Below the pieces are notes generated by a model. The model was not told where the DNA came from. It did no database searches and saw nothing but the letters and a program-made list of their open reading frames with translations. Below are positions 11,497 through 25,271 of a stretch of 64,000 nucleotides of DNA, piece by piece. Where the stretch lies: contig CAXKVR010000053.1 of the NCBI GenBank assembly GCA_964058845.1, forward strand, positions 101,656-165,655, written 5' to 3'. A program made the translations under genes and the position numbers. The DNA comes from Carex sylvatica (taxonomy: Eukaryota > Streptophyta > Magnoliopsida > Poales > Cyperaceae). How positions within the stretch are numbered: the stretch's first letter is position 1; every line of letters starts with the position of its first letter.

Positions 11497-14400
11497 ACTG
11501 CCAAGTTTTGTTAAGATTGGATAATGATTTGGATATAATTTCTCAGTTAATGTTTGACTATTTTAGTTTAGTTTTATTTATATTACCTATGAACTTTGTC
11601 GATATATAAATATGAGACTAACATAATAAAATAAGTATTTTAGATTATTTCGTTTAGAATTACTGCTCGTTTTGTTTTGTACAACCTCAAAAAATTGTAT
11701 TAAAAATTATATATGTTGGATGGATTTATGATTAAGTTGAGTTAAAAAAAGTAATCCAATATAATGATTGGTTCTTAGTTTTGACAAAACCATTTAATAT
11801 GGCTGTTGTTCGTTCTTAATTTTATTCAATTAAATGATATAATAATTTTTCTTTTTAATATTTACAAAATTACAACATGAAAAGTCCATATAACTAGCAT
11901 AAGTTCTGAGAATCAGGCTTTGATCTAGTGGCAAAAATAATGCTCACTATATAAAAGATTGCAGGTTTGAAATCCAAAAAATGACAACTATTTATGAATA
12001 ATAAATAATTGAATGGCTTGGTCTCTCACTTTTACTAAAAAAAACTAGCATAAGTTCTTTACGTAAAAAGTACACATAAATAGAAAATAGTTTGAGGTTC
12101 ATACATATACTATTTTTTTACTACTTGAAATATATACCCTTTATTAAAAAAATTATATATAAACAAAATGTATTAAGTACAAAATTTAAAGATTTTTAAT
12201 AATTCATATAAAAAGTTTAACGGCACTTACTGAAACCAAATTAAATTTTATATACGAGACTTACTTTTACCAAAAAAATTCCAGGTTGGTATCAGATCCA
12301 CAAAATAATATTTATATGAAACGGTACTTTTTTCGTTTTGATAAAATTATGATAGAAAAATTATATAATTTGAAGATTTGACAGGCAAATATTATTGGAT
12401 TACAAATTCCGGTCCGAAATATGCCACGCTCGGAGATCACAATAAAATTATAAAATTATCCTGTACAAGTGCTGTGCATTTAAAATGAACCTCTCAAAAG
12501 TAACGGTAAGATAACTTCTACAGTTTTACTTAACCACACAAGTTTTTTGTACCTGTATATATATTTTTTTCTTTTGCTGAAAATCTACTTTGTCATTTGT
12601 GGATGCGCTTATTACAAGCAAGTGGAAGTAATAATATTTTATTATAGACAAAGACCCCATTAATTATATTCGAAAGGGACAGGGAAAGCAACTTCAATTT
12701 CAGAGAACAAAATTCAAAACAGATTCCTGTATCTAAATAGACACCGAACTTGAATCGCTCACCTCGAAGCTAATTTTACTGAATGCGATATCTGGAACTG
12801 GAATTGGAGAATTCACTAGAATTTCAACGCATACATAGAGAGGAGTTCATTTTATGTCTCTTTTGTACTGTTTATCTCTACAAGTATTCATTTATTTATT
12901 TTCAACATAAATATATTACTTTTAACATTTTCATACTAGCGTAAATACAAAGTCAATTGTTTTTATAATATTATTTAATAAGCTTTTAACAAAAATATTG
13001 TTATTGTATACACTTAGTCAGCTTCTTAATTAAAAAAAATTTAATTATATAGTTATTATCAAGATGGCAATATCTGATAGATAGACTTTTTGAAATTATA
13101 ATTATACAAGTGTTAAACATAACAAAAGATCAAAATTTTAAAAGATAATTAACTACGTGTCTACGTGTCTATCAAAGCAATATGTTCTAAAAAACAACTT
13201 ATTTAATGTTAAAAACACACAGTTGTCTTGTCATTTTTTTATATGTTAAACTAGCTTACTGAATGCTTAAGATAACTGATTAATTATTTATCTATACAAT
13301 ATATTTGTAAAAAAAAATTATGCATTTCGCACATTTTTCATATAGAATAGATGATTTTTTTCTAGTAGCTCCTATCTGATCGTACATTGTTTGAATTGTT
13401 TAATGCAAATTCTGACGAAAATATGTACCAGTCATTATTCACGTTATACAAATGAATGATTGTAAGTTTGTAGCTTATTTATGTTCGATCAATCTAATTT
13501 AAAATAGATAAGTAATCAGGATAGAACTAGAAAATTGAAATAGAGAAGTTAAATGAATTAACATCATGTAATTTTATTTTTTGAAGAGAGTTAATATCTT
13601 GTATAAAATTAAAATTTTAAAGGTTAAAAGTGCAAAATTTTCTAAGGATTTGTAAGTTAGTCCCCTTTCCTTACTATACGAGTAATATTAAAATTCATAT
13701 CACAAATTAACTATTTACGAAATTTTTATCTGAATTTGATCACCCGCTTTAAATTGGACGAACAAATCTGAAATTCTATTTAAGGTATGAATTCAAAAAA
13801 AAAGTAAACGTGAGAATATCACATCTAACCTAAAAAGAAAGCAGGCAACCACTAAAATGTGTTGTTTCGTACGGACAATTCATGCCAATTAAAAATGAAA
13901 AAATAATTAATACATGAAGCTGGTGGGATGAATTAATCTGAACTGCCCAAAATTGATAATTGGAAATCATTCAAATAAGATTGTGTCACAATGCTTCTTA
14001 TGGAGTTAAGTGCAAGGCTAAAGGAATTTTAAAAGGAATGTTTTTTCTTAGAAAATGAGGATTCATTTCAAGGAGAGTACGGTTGATCGAGCTGTTGGAA
14101 CCACTGGCTACAATAGAAGAAAGATATGGTGGGCCATGTTTGCATCCATGGCCACAATAATTTTGTATTTTCACTGAACATTACGATCACCACAACTTTA
14201 TTAGTGGTTTATATCATGTCACGGGAACGGTTAAAAGTAATGAACGAACACCTTCAAAAATCAGACGAAAAGGAAAGGAAAAGGAAAAGGAAAAGGCAAC
14301 TCAAATCGTACGGAATGTAAGAAATATATCTTATTTTGGACCGTCGGATCTGCATCAATGCACCAAATTTGTCAGGCCTATGACAAATTTTGCACAACGG

Positions 14401-15350
14401 GAGAGCAGAGCAGCAGGGTCGAACTTTTTTAGTTAGCACCTAATTTTTTATTTTAAATTCAGAGTTAACATGACAATGAACTTAGGAAGAACGCAGATTT
14501 AGTTTGCGTATCAATAAAGATCAGTATGCAGATTACATCTGTGCGCCTCTTAATAAATACGCAGATTTAGTTTGCGTATCTGTTTTGAGAGAAAAATATG
14601 CTTTCACTTAATAATTCAGAGTTGACTGTTGTCTACTATGAAGGACCAAAAATTTATGCTTTAACTTAATAATTCAGAGTTGACTGTTGTCTACTATGAA
14701 GGACCAAAATGATTATCTGTTAGTATTTTTTTAAGCGAGAGATTTTATGAATTTTGACATCTATTTTTTTAGATAATTTTATTGAAGATCAAATAAATGT
14801 CTCTTCGTGGAGACATGAGACCAAGCATATCTCATTTAGTCTGCGGTTCATTAACTCTTGATAGTCATCTTGAATCAATTTCTTTTGGTTATTAATCATT
14901 CCTTAGAAGTATTATATGAATATATTTGTTTAGAGTTTTAGACAGCTGTAATTCAATACTTCAACAAAAATTAGATATTTATTTATGCATGTACTCAAAT
15001 AGAGCAATTTCACTAAAAATCTCACTCTCTCACTCTGATACAATTTATGTTTACTTTCATTTTTAGCATATGTTCTTTTTCTTCTTCTTTTTTTTTGATG
15101 AAAAACATATAGGTGTCCGTTTCATATATGAAACATGAGATGTAAATTACAATCAGGCATACTATAATGCACTGTCACAGTATATAAACAAGAAATAAGC
15201 TTTGAAATAAAGCAAAAACAAAAGACTCTACATTTAATAGTCCACCAAAACACAGTTATTGAAAATAAAACTACTGGTAAGCCATCCATCTTGGAGCTGA
15301 GGGCTACTGATCCTATAACTAGATCTATACAAAAAGAAAAGTTTTGATTC
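11497..15350. other. Intergenic, AT-rich, no gene
   Basis: No credible gene: open frames here are short, low in complexity and lack similarity that I can recognise. A GGAAAA-type simple repeat lies at 14270-14297, and a 58-bp tandem duplication lies at about 14590-14708. Two copies of ACGCAGATTTAGTTTGCGTATC lie near 14492 and 14560. Confidence 0.5.
14590..14708. repeat. 58-bp tandem duplication
   Basis: Two adjacent near-identical copies containing TCAGAGTTGACTGTTGTCTA and ACTATGAAGGACCAAAA, offset by 58 bp. The copies differ at very few bases, so the duplication is recent. No coding sense. Confidence 0.85.
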
Positions 15351-15359
15351 ATCATTTTA

Positions 15360-16440
15360 GTCTTCTGTTGGAGAACTAGCTACATTCTCGATTGGTGCTA
15401 TAAGTACTGTTGCATCCTCTTTCTCTCCTTGATAGACTATCATCTAATTATCATTTGGATCCCACACTCTAAGAGGTATAGCATTCAAATCATTTGGCAA
15501 CCAGTCAGCTGTTGTTTCCTTGATCCTTTTGCCCAAATGGCGTGTCCAATATTCACAAACAGAGATAATAAGTATAATAATAGATTTAGCATTTTTTCTG
15601 GAAATTTGAGAAAAAAATATTTCATTTATATTTTCACAATGTCCAGCACATTGCACTAAAAACAATTAAAAAATCTATATGTTGAAACTTGTCCAAAGTG
15701 CCTGAAAAGTGAAAGATATCAGTAACAATACTCCAATTAGCAAAAAATACTTGACTATTGTCCAACCATAACCATATCTGCTGAGCAAATTGGCATTTAA
15801 GAAACAAATGGTTGGTTGTTTCAGAGTGAGGGCAAAATTGGCATTGTAGAGACCCTCTCCAACCTCTGATATGCAAGTTTTTTTTTGGTAAGCATTCTAT
15901 TATTAACCAAGAGCCACATGAATATCTTAATTTTGGGTGGAACTAGAATGTCCCACCAAATCATGAATGTATTCTTACTAATTCCTCTAAAGTTAAGAAA
16001 GTGGTACAGAGAATTGACAGTAAATTTTCCATGAGTAGTCCATCTCCATGCTATTTTATCTATGTTGTGAGTAGAACTATGAGTACTTATAAATTATATA
16101 AAATACCATACTAATCAGTAAGGAGAACCTTTCCTAATCTTCTTCTAAATTTTAGAGCATTACCCTAGGAATTAATAACAACATCAATGGTAATGTTTAT
16201 TTTGGAGCATTTGTCATATAATTGTAGATATTTAGTAGCTAGAGTACAAGTATTAATCTATAAGGAGTGCCAAAAGGATAATAGATCATAACAAACACTT
16301 AATTTTCCTATATTATCTAATTTCATGATATTTTTCCAAAAGGGAGAATGAGGTAAGTGGAAGTTATCAGTGTAATACTTGAAAGTAATGACTGTTTTTC
16401 ACAACCGTTAATAAGTTGGATTTTAATTTTTTTTTCATCA
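15360..16440 (-). pseudogene. Decayed LINE (non-LTR retrotransposon) 3' end with zf-RVT domain
   Basis: On the minus strand the 3' part of a plant LINE polyprotein can be followed through several frames. Near 16080-15955 there is a stretch with WRWTTHGKFTVNSLYHFL, then PPKIKIFMWLLVNNRML near 15950-15895, then the zinc-binding zf-RVT core WRGSLQCQFCPHSETTNHLF with its C..C...H...C residues at about 15865-15800, then RHLGKRIKETTADWLPND near 15545-15490. The frame breaks at least near 15885 and 15650, where a Trp codon of WTLWK has become a stop, and a further stop is seen upstream near 16240. The reverse transcriptase catalytic part is absent. It is inactive. Confidence 0.8.
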
Positions 16441-18790
16441 TCATTTGAGTAAGGCTGTAAGGCCCTGTTCGGCGAACAGATTCCCGCTGGAAATTTGTTG
16501 GGTTCGGATTGGGTGGGGATCAAAATCCTTCAAAGTTGTTCGACATCTATTTTTTTGTCCAAATATTTTTACGGGAAGTTCTCGAAAATTGATGTTTTAG
16601 TGCAATTTTTTTGTTTCAAAATTCTCGGACTCCTATTTCTTCTCTCTCTTGGAGAGGTGATCGCACAGGAATATATGCTACAAAGTTTCAGTATAGCAAG
16701 CTATACTTTTTAAACCTTTGTTATACTCTGTCAATTTAGATAGCAAGTGTACTATCCTGTCGTTGAGTATGCTCAGGTATCGATCCACAGGGACGGAAGA
16801 AAAACACTGGACTTATCCTAAAATCACTTGAAATTCTAGAAGTGAGAGAGATTGGTTTGGTTTTAGTTCTAACAATTCTACTGATTTATGACAAGTTTAA
16901 AATACAATAAAAGATAATTAAAGTTGTTTTCAATTGATAAAAGGGCGTTTCCAGGGTTCAGATTTCATTTCTGTTCAGCCTCGAGGCATACGGCCCGTAC
17001 AGATTCCCGTACGGTCCGTATGAGACCTCAAGTTGATGCTGCAGCTATTGTTTCCTGTGTTGATACTGGGTTTAGGGTTTTTTTTCGACCAGATCTAGAT
17101 ACCTAACCTCAACTTTCGCATTTTGGCTTAATACCCGATTACCGGACTCAAATACTTTCCTCTTAGATGCGTTAAACCTCAACTTTCGCATTTTGGCCTA
17201 ATTTATCTAAGTTACTTGTTGGTTTACTAAAAGTATCCAAGGACTTTCGCCTCAAGGAAAGTTTCGCCTTTCGGGTACTCCTTGGTTTCACCCTACTTCA
17301 TATACTTTATTCGGTTGGAATAAATGTCATAGACTTGGCTCCTAACACTTAGATGTGCGCATTCATCTAACGGGATGACTAATCAATTTAAGCAAGCACA
17401 AACAAAGCAATAGAAATACTACGCAACAAAGTAAAAGCAAGCATTCAACACAAGATCCAAGTAGCATACAAACAAAACTAAACTGGAAACTACATCTTAC
17501 CCCTAGAAACAAAGTAAATTAGCTACTCATGTTCATGATATAACACAAATAACAAGAAATAAAAGAGTTCATGATAAAACAGTGAAAAATCCGAAGATCC
17601 GTTACAAAACTCGCGTTCTTCCCTTCTCTTCTTCCTTTCCTCTTGTCCAAGCAACCTAGAAAGAATAGAATGATTGATCCCCCCTTTTTCTGTTGTGGAA
17701 TATCTCCTTTAATGCCCCAGATCACGCCTCCAGGGGTTTCCTTTTCGGCTCCTCAAATCGTGCTCAATTCAGATTCCAGCTGAATTTTCCGAATCAGCGT
17801 TGTACGGCCCGTACAGGATCCCGTACGGACCGTATGCCTGGGCTTTGACTTGGAGACTTTGTGCCTCTGGTGTGGATCCTTCTGTGTGGTTGGGCAGATC
17901 TTGTACGGTCTGTACAGAATATCATACGGGCCGTATGAAAACTAGTCAGATGCAGTTTTTCACCCTTTTTCCTGCAAAATACCAAACAAAGCATAGCAGT
18001 ACCACATTTCATCGAAATATAAGTAAAAAGTCCACATTTATAGGCTTTAAAGCACAGGTTTCATTGTAAATTAGGGCCATAATTTAGATATAATATGGAG
18101 ATATCAAGAGGGCCCAAACTTTTTTTTAAAGTACTTCTCTCTCTTGAGAGGGCTCACACTTCTAATTTGAAAAAGACTTTTTTCTCTCACGCACGTGAAT
18201 AACAATTTTTTTCTTTTTCTACTTGTTGTGGGATTAATCTTATAAGGTCATTCTTCTTGTGTAGTTTCTCTGTTGTTGGATTAATCTTATAGTTGGATCC
18301 GGATAGTTGAAATATATAAGGTCCTTCTTCTATTTAATATACGATGTTGAATATATGATATTGTTGCCACTTATATTTATAATTTTTTATAAATGCTTAT
18401 AAATAAATAATTTTTAAAGTAATAATTAATAAGTATATTTATATTTTATATAAAATAATAAGTAATAAGTAATAATTAATAACTAATGTTTATATTTTAT
18501 TAAATTATAATTAATAAGCAACATTATGTTATTATTTAATCTATTTATTTATTCTATTATTAATAATTTTATTAATAAAAGTAATTGTATAATATCAAGC
18601 ATTTAGAAACAAAATACAATTTCCCACGAGTAAAATGAGTCGTCTGATTTCAATTGGGTGGACTGAATTCTCAGACTGATGTTTACTCACGATTAAATAA
18701 AATTATCAATAATAAAATTATTAATAAACTGTTCTAACAAGGATCGTGTTTATACAACATGGTACTATTATTTTGTATAGAAAAGATTAC
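16441..18790. repeat. Unclassified repeat-like region with palindromic motifs
   Basis: No gene. From about 16730 to 18060 the base composition rises in G+C and the text resembles non-coding parts of plant retroelements. There is a direct repeat of AACCTCAACTTTCGCATTTT (about 17104 and 17175, 72 bp apart) and a CTTTCGCCTCAAGGAAAGTT segment near 17243. Three copies of a palindromic TACGGCCCGTAC ... GTACGGTCCGTA motif lie at about 16988-17022, 17803-17836 and 17900-17938. I cannot identify LTR ends, a primer-binding site or coding domains, so the class is open. From 18100 to 18790 there is plain AT-rich sequence. Confidence 0.4.
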
Positions 18791-20052
<1,262 letters not shown>

Positions 20053-20219
20053 TCATTAAAATGCAAGTCTAGATTTGATGTTAGTTGTGGCCTCATGACC
20101 GACGTAGTACTTGATATTTTTGCCACAGATTTCTACCATCTATGAAGTGACTAGGAGATTTGATATTGCAAGTTGTGCATCATTCTTCAACTGAAATCAA
20201 AAGTGGTTTAAGATCTCAT

Positions 20220-20750
20220 TACTCACGGATTAACTTGATAATTTTGATAATTGTCAAAATAAAGTTTGCAATCTTCAAATTTGGTAGTATAAATACAGTC
20301 TATTTACATACATAAAATTATAGAATTTAATGGGTACTTTTAACGTTCATCAAATCAAATAGAATTTTGTAACGGTCTTACATTTTATGACATTTGATGA
20401 AACACTAATCAACATCCAAATTATATAATACTAGGGTCAATAATAATCACTATATGAAATAATAATTAAATGGTTTTAAGTATATGACAATGATAAAATA
20501 AGGAAATCCGTGTGTTCTAGTTGGGTCAATCATAACTTGTTAGCATATAGCTAGGTTTTGCACAAAGTCTCTGAAATATTTTCTACAATTACTTTAAATT
20601 GAAATATGTTATCAACATTTTCAATTGATATATGTCGTCAATAATTCAATTGAAATATATCGTTAGTAATTTCAATTGAAATATTTTGTCAGCAAATATC
20701 TAGTTAGTTAGTTATGGATAATAAATCACCCGAGAATGAATTAAACAATT
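20220..20750. repeat. Segmental duplicate, copy 1 (partner 24227-24768)
   Basis: About 530 bp match 24227-24768 in the same orientation and order. Shared landmarks are CACGGATTAA, AATCTTCAAATTTGGTAGT, TTTAATGGGTACTTTTAACG, ATCAACATCCAAATTATATA and the runs of CAATTGAAATAT. The copy lies directly upstream of the SnRK1-like kinase exons on the minus strand. Small differences throughout show that the duplication is not very recent. Confidence 0.85.
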
Positions 20751-21433
20751 ATTTACATGAAGCACTTCATGACATGGTTAAAAATATTTTTTTATATGAA
20801 AATGCAACAAAAACTTGAGGGGTGGATTAATATATGAAAATGCAACAAAACAGATCCCAGTTGTCGGTCTACTAATCAATTTAAGAATTATTTTTTTAAG
20901 AATGCGACAAAGATCAAATTTCATCAACTTATCTCTAATGTAGTTACACTGATCATTTAAAATACATTAATTACTAATCTTTTTACTATAATTAATTTAA
21001 TCAAATTAATATAAAATTTAATTTAAGTAAGCTTACTGGTCAGAACTGCAACAGAGGGAAGGCAGCCGAGGATATGCGCCAAAGGGGAGCGTGAAGAAAA
21101 CTAGTCCACTGTCAAGTACTATGACACATCATAAAAATTACACAAATGAAACACAGTGAACATCCGATTTGAAAGAAATAAATTTGTTAAATAAGAGAAA
21201 TTGAGGCAATCTAATGACACATCAGCACAAATACCTACAGTGGGCTAATTAAGTCAATCAGACATTAGACGCAAAATACATACTTAGGTAGTTGTACCTT
21301 TCTTTGTCAGAATGTGGAGAGAAAAAGCGTTGAGAATTTGGTCTCCCTAGCTACAGTTTAATGACGAGAAAAAAGTCAAGCGTCATCAAAAGAGAGCTGC
21401 GAGAGGATAAGTCCTGGCAAGATCGGCGAAGGC

Positions 21434-22206
21434 AAAATGGAGCACAATAACTATCAACAAAAATTGAAAAAGAAAAAAGAAGGTAGATAGCTTACATACA
21501 GAATATTCTGTAACTTGCTTGTGATTTTGGTAGCAATAATGATAAAGATCACTAGTACTTCGGAGCAGGTCCGATGCCCATTGGACCTACTTTGGTTCGA
21601 TGGGTGATCTGGCCATCCAATTACATCAAGAATCGTGCGCTCTGTATTAAAATCCGTATGAGTTTTTATCAATTTTTGTGGACACAGATCTTAATACTAA
21701 TTGTACGGTGATAGAGCTAATTGAACCTAAAATAGGTCCAATGCCCATCGGACCTACTCCTATCTTGATCACTAGTCCTATATATAGTTCTCCAATTTGT
21801 CAAATAAAGGAGGATTAAAATCTGAAAAAAATAATAAACAAAGATAAAATGGAGCACAATAAGTATCAACAAAAATTGAAAAAGAAAAAGAAAAAGGTAG
21901 ATAGCTTACATACAGAATATTCCGTAGCTTGCTTGATTTTGGCAGCAATGATAAAGATCACTAGTCCTCTATATAGTTCTACAATTTGTCAAATTAAAAA
22001 GGATTAAAATCTGAAAAAAAAAAATAAACAAAGATAAAATGGAGCACAATAATTAAGTATCAACAAAAATTGGAAAAGAAAAAAAGAAGCTAGATAGCTT
22101 ACATTCAGAATATTTTTGTAATTAACTTGCTTGTGATTTTGGCAAAAATGATAAAGATCAGTGGTCCTTTATATAATTCTCCAATTTGCATAATGAAGGA
22201 GGATTA
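21434..22206. repeat. Three tandem copies of a ~180-bp unit, first one interrupted by a MITE
   Basis: Each copy begins around AAAATGGAGCACAATAA (about 21436, 21846, 22036), continues with ATCAACAAAAATTG, GTAGATAGCTTACAT, CAGAATATT and GATAAAGATCA, and ends with a TATATAGTTCT..AATTTG block and AGGATTAAA. Copy 1 is split by the 210-bp MITE at 21557-21766, and its tail resumes at 21767-21837. No open frame runs through the array. Confidence 0.8.
21557..21766. mobile_element. 210-bp MITE with 10-bp target duplication
   Basis: It is flanked by exact direct repeats GATCACTAGT (21547-21556 and 21767-21776). The termini are imperfect inverted repeats that become strong a few bases in (GGAGCAGGTCCGATGCCCAT at the left; GGAGTAGGTCCGATGGGCAT read inward from the right). 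A 9-10 bp duplication suggests a Mutator-like MITE. The uninterrupted sister repeats at 21.9 and 22.15 kb show the empty site. Confidence 0.82.
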
Positions 22207-22774
22207 AATTATGGTAAGACATATATTCCGGTATGATTTGTTCTTCTAATAGAAGGTGAATTTATCTATTTGGCGCCAATATATATTTCCTTCGCGCCAA
22301 GGTAAATTTGTCGCTGTTTGGAAAGAAATATCATAATTTTTTAGGTTTTTGAAAATATATTTAAATTACTTAGTAAACAACAAAATATGAATTATGTCTT
22401 ATTCAAACTTGATAATACTGACTTATATATTGTGCTACCTATTCTTGTTAATTTGACAATACTGAATTATATATTGTGCTCCCTATACTTATTAATTTGA
22501 GTCTGATAAATTCTACATTTGTCTAATTAGTTTTTAGAATTTGTACGAATATTAAAGTGGACATGCATAAATATTAAAGTGACACTCACATATTCTAAAA
22601 CGAATCGGATGTACGCACAACTCATTGGACTAAAATTTGAGTCTAATAGATATCGGATCCAAATTGTTTCCTTACTTATACTCGATATAATATATTTATT
22701 ATATACACTTAATTACAATGTTAGATTGTAAGTTCAAACTAATGTGGCTAAAATTTAAATACATTAAGGATTGT

Positions 22775-22862
22775 AGATATATTAAAATTGCACCTAGTAT
22801 TGACTCGCAGTCATTACTATATTAACAAAAAGATGCCGATAATACCCTTTAATATCTCCATT
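22775..22862. repeat. Inverted partner of 19488-19590
   Basis: The reverse complement of this stretch matches 19488-19590, which lies in the SnRK1-like intron. Both contain AAAGGGTATTATCGG, ATCTTTTTGTTAATATAGTAA, GACTGCGAGTC and a TTTTAATATATC-type block. The pair suggests either a shared small transposon end or an inversion during rearrangement of this locus. Confidence 0.65.
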
Positions 22863-23105
22863 CTATTATGAAGCACGTTGGATGTCCGATCCGCTAACGG
22901 CTACGATTGAAAGATGAAACATCGGATTTGATCTCAGCCCTTGAATTACATAATTTGTCTTATTTTGATTAAATGCATCTGTTCTATGTATAGAAGTCTA
23001 AATTTAGTTAAAAACATACACACCACATGTGCTGCCATACGATACGTTACAATTAAAATTGAATAAATTCTAAAATTTAGCGATATATATATATATATAT
23101 ATATA

Positions 23106-23530
23106 GAGGTTGGCTACTATGCTTATATAAGCATATCCCCACATATGCTTATAACTCATTTTTGTGTTTTCAATATCCAAATGGTCGATCAGAACCGTTC
23201 ATCTTATTCTCCATATTAATATGTTCTTGGAGACCAAATTTTACATTTTTATGAATTTTTTTACTATTTATTAAGCCAATTTGAAAATCTCTGATCCAAC
23301 GGTGGCTTAACAAAACAGTAAAATCAGAAGCCACCATTGGATCAGAGATTTTCAAATTGGCTTAATAAATAGTAAAAAAATTCAGAAAAATGTAAAATTT
23401 GGTCTCCAAGAACATATTAATACGGAGAACAAGATGAACGGTTCCGATCGATCATTTGGACATTGAAAACACAAAAATGAGTTATAAGCATATGTGGGGA
23501 TATGCTTATATAAGCATAGTAGCCAACCTC
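23106..23530. mobile_element. Micron-like hairpin MITE, subtype C (copy 2 of 3, 425 bp)
   Basis: The same 425-bp hairpin as at 1520-1944 and 29239-29663, embedded in (TA)n on both sides (23083-23105 and 23531-23549). The loop orientation matches the copy at 29.2 kb and is opposite to that at 1.5 kb. The arms are near-perfect reverse complements. Confidence 0.88.
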
Positions 23531-23549
23531 TATATATATATATATATAT

Positions 23550-24226
23550 TTGTTTCATTATTTCTTTGTTTTCATATTTCTCCTCTTCAATTGAGAAGAC
23601 TCTACCTTTCATTTTCTTATTTCTTTATTTTTTTTACCTCTTCTTCGTTTCTATACGGATCACAATGGAAATCATTTTTTATTTTATTTTCTTATTTCTC
23701 TTTCTTTGTTTCTAACTTTCTATACATATTGGTGTGGACAATTTAAAATATATTTTCAATATAGAATATATCAATGTGTGTGTATATATATATATTCTAA
23801 ATTAAAAATAAAGAAGAATAATATAAATTAAAAATAAAGAAAAATATAAATTAGAACGTGTGTGTGAATATATATTTCTCTTATAATATGTGTATGTATA
23901 TATATATCCTATAGTACATACACAAGATAACATTTTTTATTTATGTTTTTTGATATCATATTATATGTTGATATTGAATTGTTGTATGATATTTGATATT
24001 AGATTCGAATCGAGCTATTATTTGATATCATTGGTACTTAAAAATAAAGAATCATCACATCATCAAATTGTTATCAGAGATCACGATTAAAGTTAATTAA
24101 AAATACATAATCAAATAAATTTTCTATTAACATGTGTCTTAATTTTTAGATAATTATTATTTTCATTGATATATTTGTTTCTTATAATATGCCCCGTTGC
24201 AAAATATAAGTTTGTAATTTTAATAT
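23550..24226. other. AT-rich spacer, no gene
   Basis: T-rich sequence with several short TATATA and GTGTGTATATA runs (about 23765-23915). Open frames here are low in complexity. I see no similarity to the SnRK1 gene, which is notable because the flanking duplicate at 24.2-24.8 kb borders SnRK1 exons in its other copy. Confidence 0.4.
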
Positions 24227-24768
24227 CATTCACGGATTAAATTGATAATTTTGATAACTGTTAAAAAAAAGGTTTGTAATCTTCAAATTTGGTAGTTTAA
24301 ATACAGTCTATCTTCCATGCATATTAAAAGTTATAAAATTTAATGGGTACTTTTAACGTTCATCAAATTGAATAGAATTTTGTAACGGTCTTACATTTTG
24401 TGACATTTGATGAAACAATAATCAACATCCAAATTATATAATACTAGGGCCAATAATAATTGCTATATGAAATAATAGCTAAATGATTTTAAGTACATAA
24501 CAATAATATAATAAGGGAATCCATGTGTTCTACCTTGGATCAGTCATAACTTGTTAGCATATAGGTTTCGCACAAATTCTCTGAAATATATTATACAATT
24601 ATTTTAAATTGAAATATGTTGTCAACATTTTCAATTGATATATGTCGTCACTAATTTCAATGGAAATATATCGTTAGCAATTTCAATTGAAATATTTTGT
24701 CAGCAATTAAATATCTAACTGGTTAGTCATGGATAATAAACCATATGAGGATGAATTAATAATTGTTA
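24227..24768. repeat. Segmental duplicate, copy 2 (partner 20220-20750)
   Basis: It matches 20220-20750 in the same orientation. It lies about 410 bp downstream (minus strand) of the isolated SnRK1-type UBA exon at 25271-25182. Together with that exon it suggests that the locus was once duplicated in tandem and then partly deleted. Confidence 0.85.
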
Positions 24769-25181
24769 ACATTTGGTATTCCCTACAAAGATTCATAAAC
24801 TGCCTTCGTATATATATTATTTGTACGCACTCTATATATAGCTTGATAAAGACCAATAAATAACATCTTACTTTCAAGAGAAAAAAAAATGAAAATTGTT
24901 GAGTATAGAATTATTTTCTGTTCAACACGGTCTATTATTATGTACACTACTGATTCTATAATATCTAGATAAATATTAATAATATGTAACTATGTATTAA
25001 GAGATACCAGCAAATTGCTTAGCACGAACATATTTATTTGAATTAATTTAGTCTATTTAAAAAAAAAAATCGTTTATTGGAAAGCTTTTCGTAAATAATA
25101 AACCAATGTTGCCTGCACATGAATTAAAAAAATAAGTTAGAGACAGAGAAAGAGAGAGAAAAGATCTGCTACAACAAGTAC

Positions 25182-25271
25182 CTTATTTTGCATTCTGTTT
25201 TGGAGTGAATGAACCACCTGGTTTTTGTCATAACCCATCTTCACAATTTCTTGGAGTGTATCTTCATCGAT
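25182..25271 (-). pseudogene. SnRK1: Isolated SnRK1 UBA-domain exon
   Basis: One 90-bp, phase-0 exon with an intact acceptor (TGTAG) and donor (GTACTTG). It encodes 30 residues of the UBA domain that follows the kinase domain in plant SnRK1 alpha subunits: IDEDTLQEIVKMGYDKNQVV, then HSLQNRMQNK. In a normal gene this exon comes directly after the one ending at 18791. Here it lies about 5 kb on the 5' side of the kinase exons in minus-strand order, so it cannot be spliced onto them in the normal order. I found no adjacent KA1 exon. It is probably a relic of a second gene copy. Confidence 0.8.

Noticed and set aside
16441..18060. Possible LTR retrotransposon
   Set aside because: No paired LTRs, no TG...CA boundaries with a target duplication, no primer-binding site and no gag-pol sequence could be found, so the class was left open.
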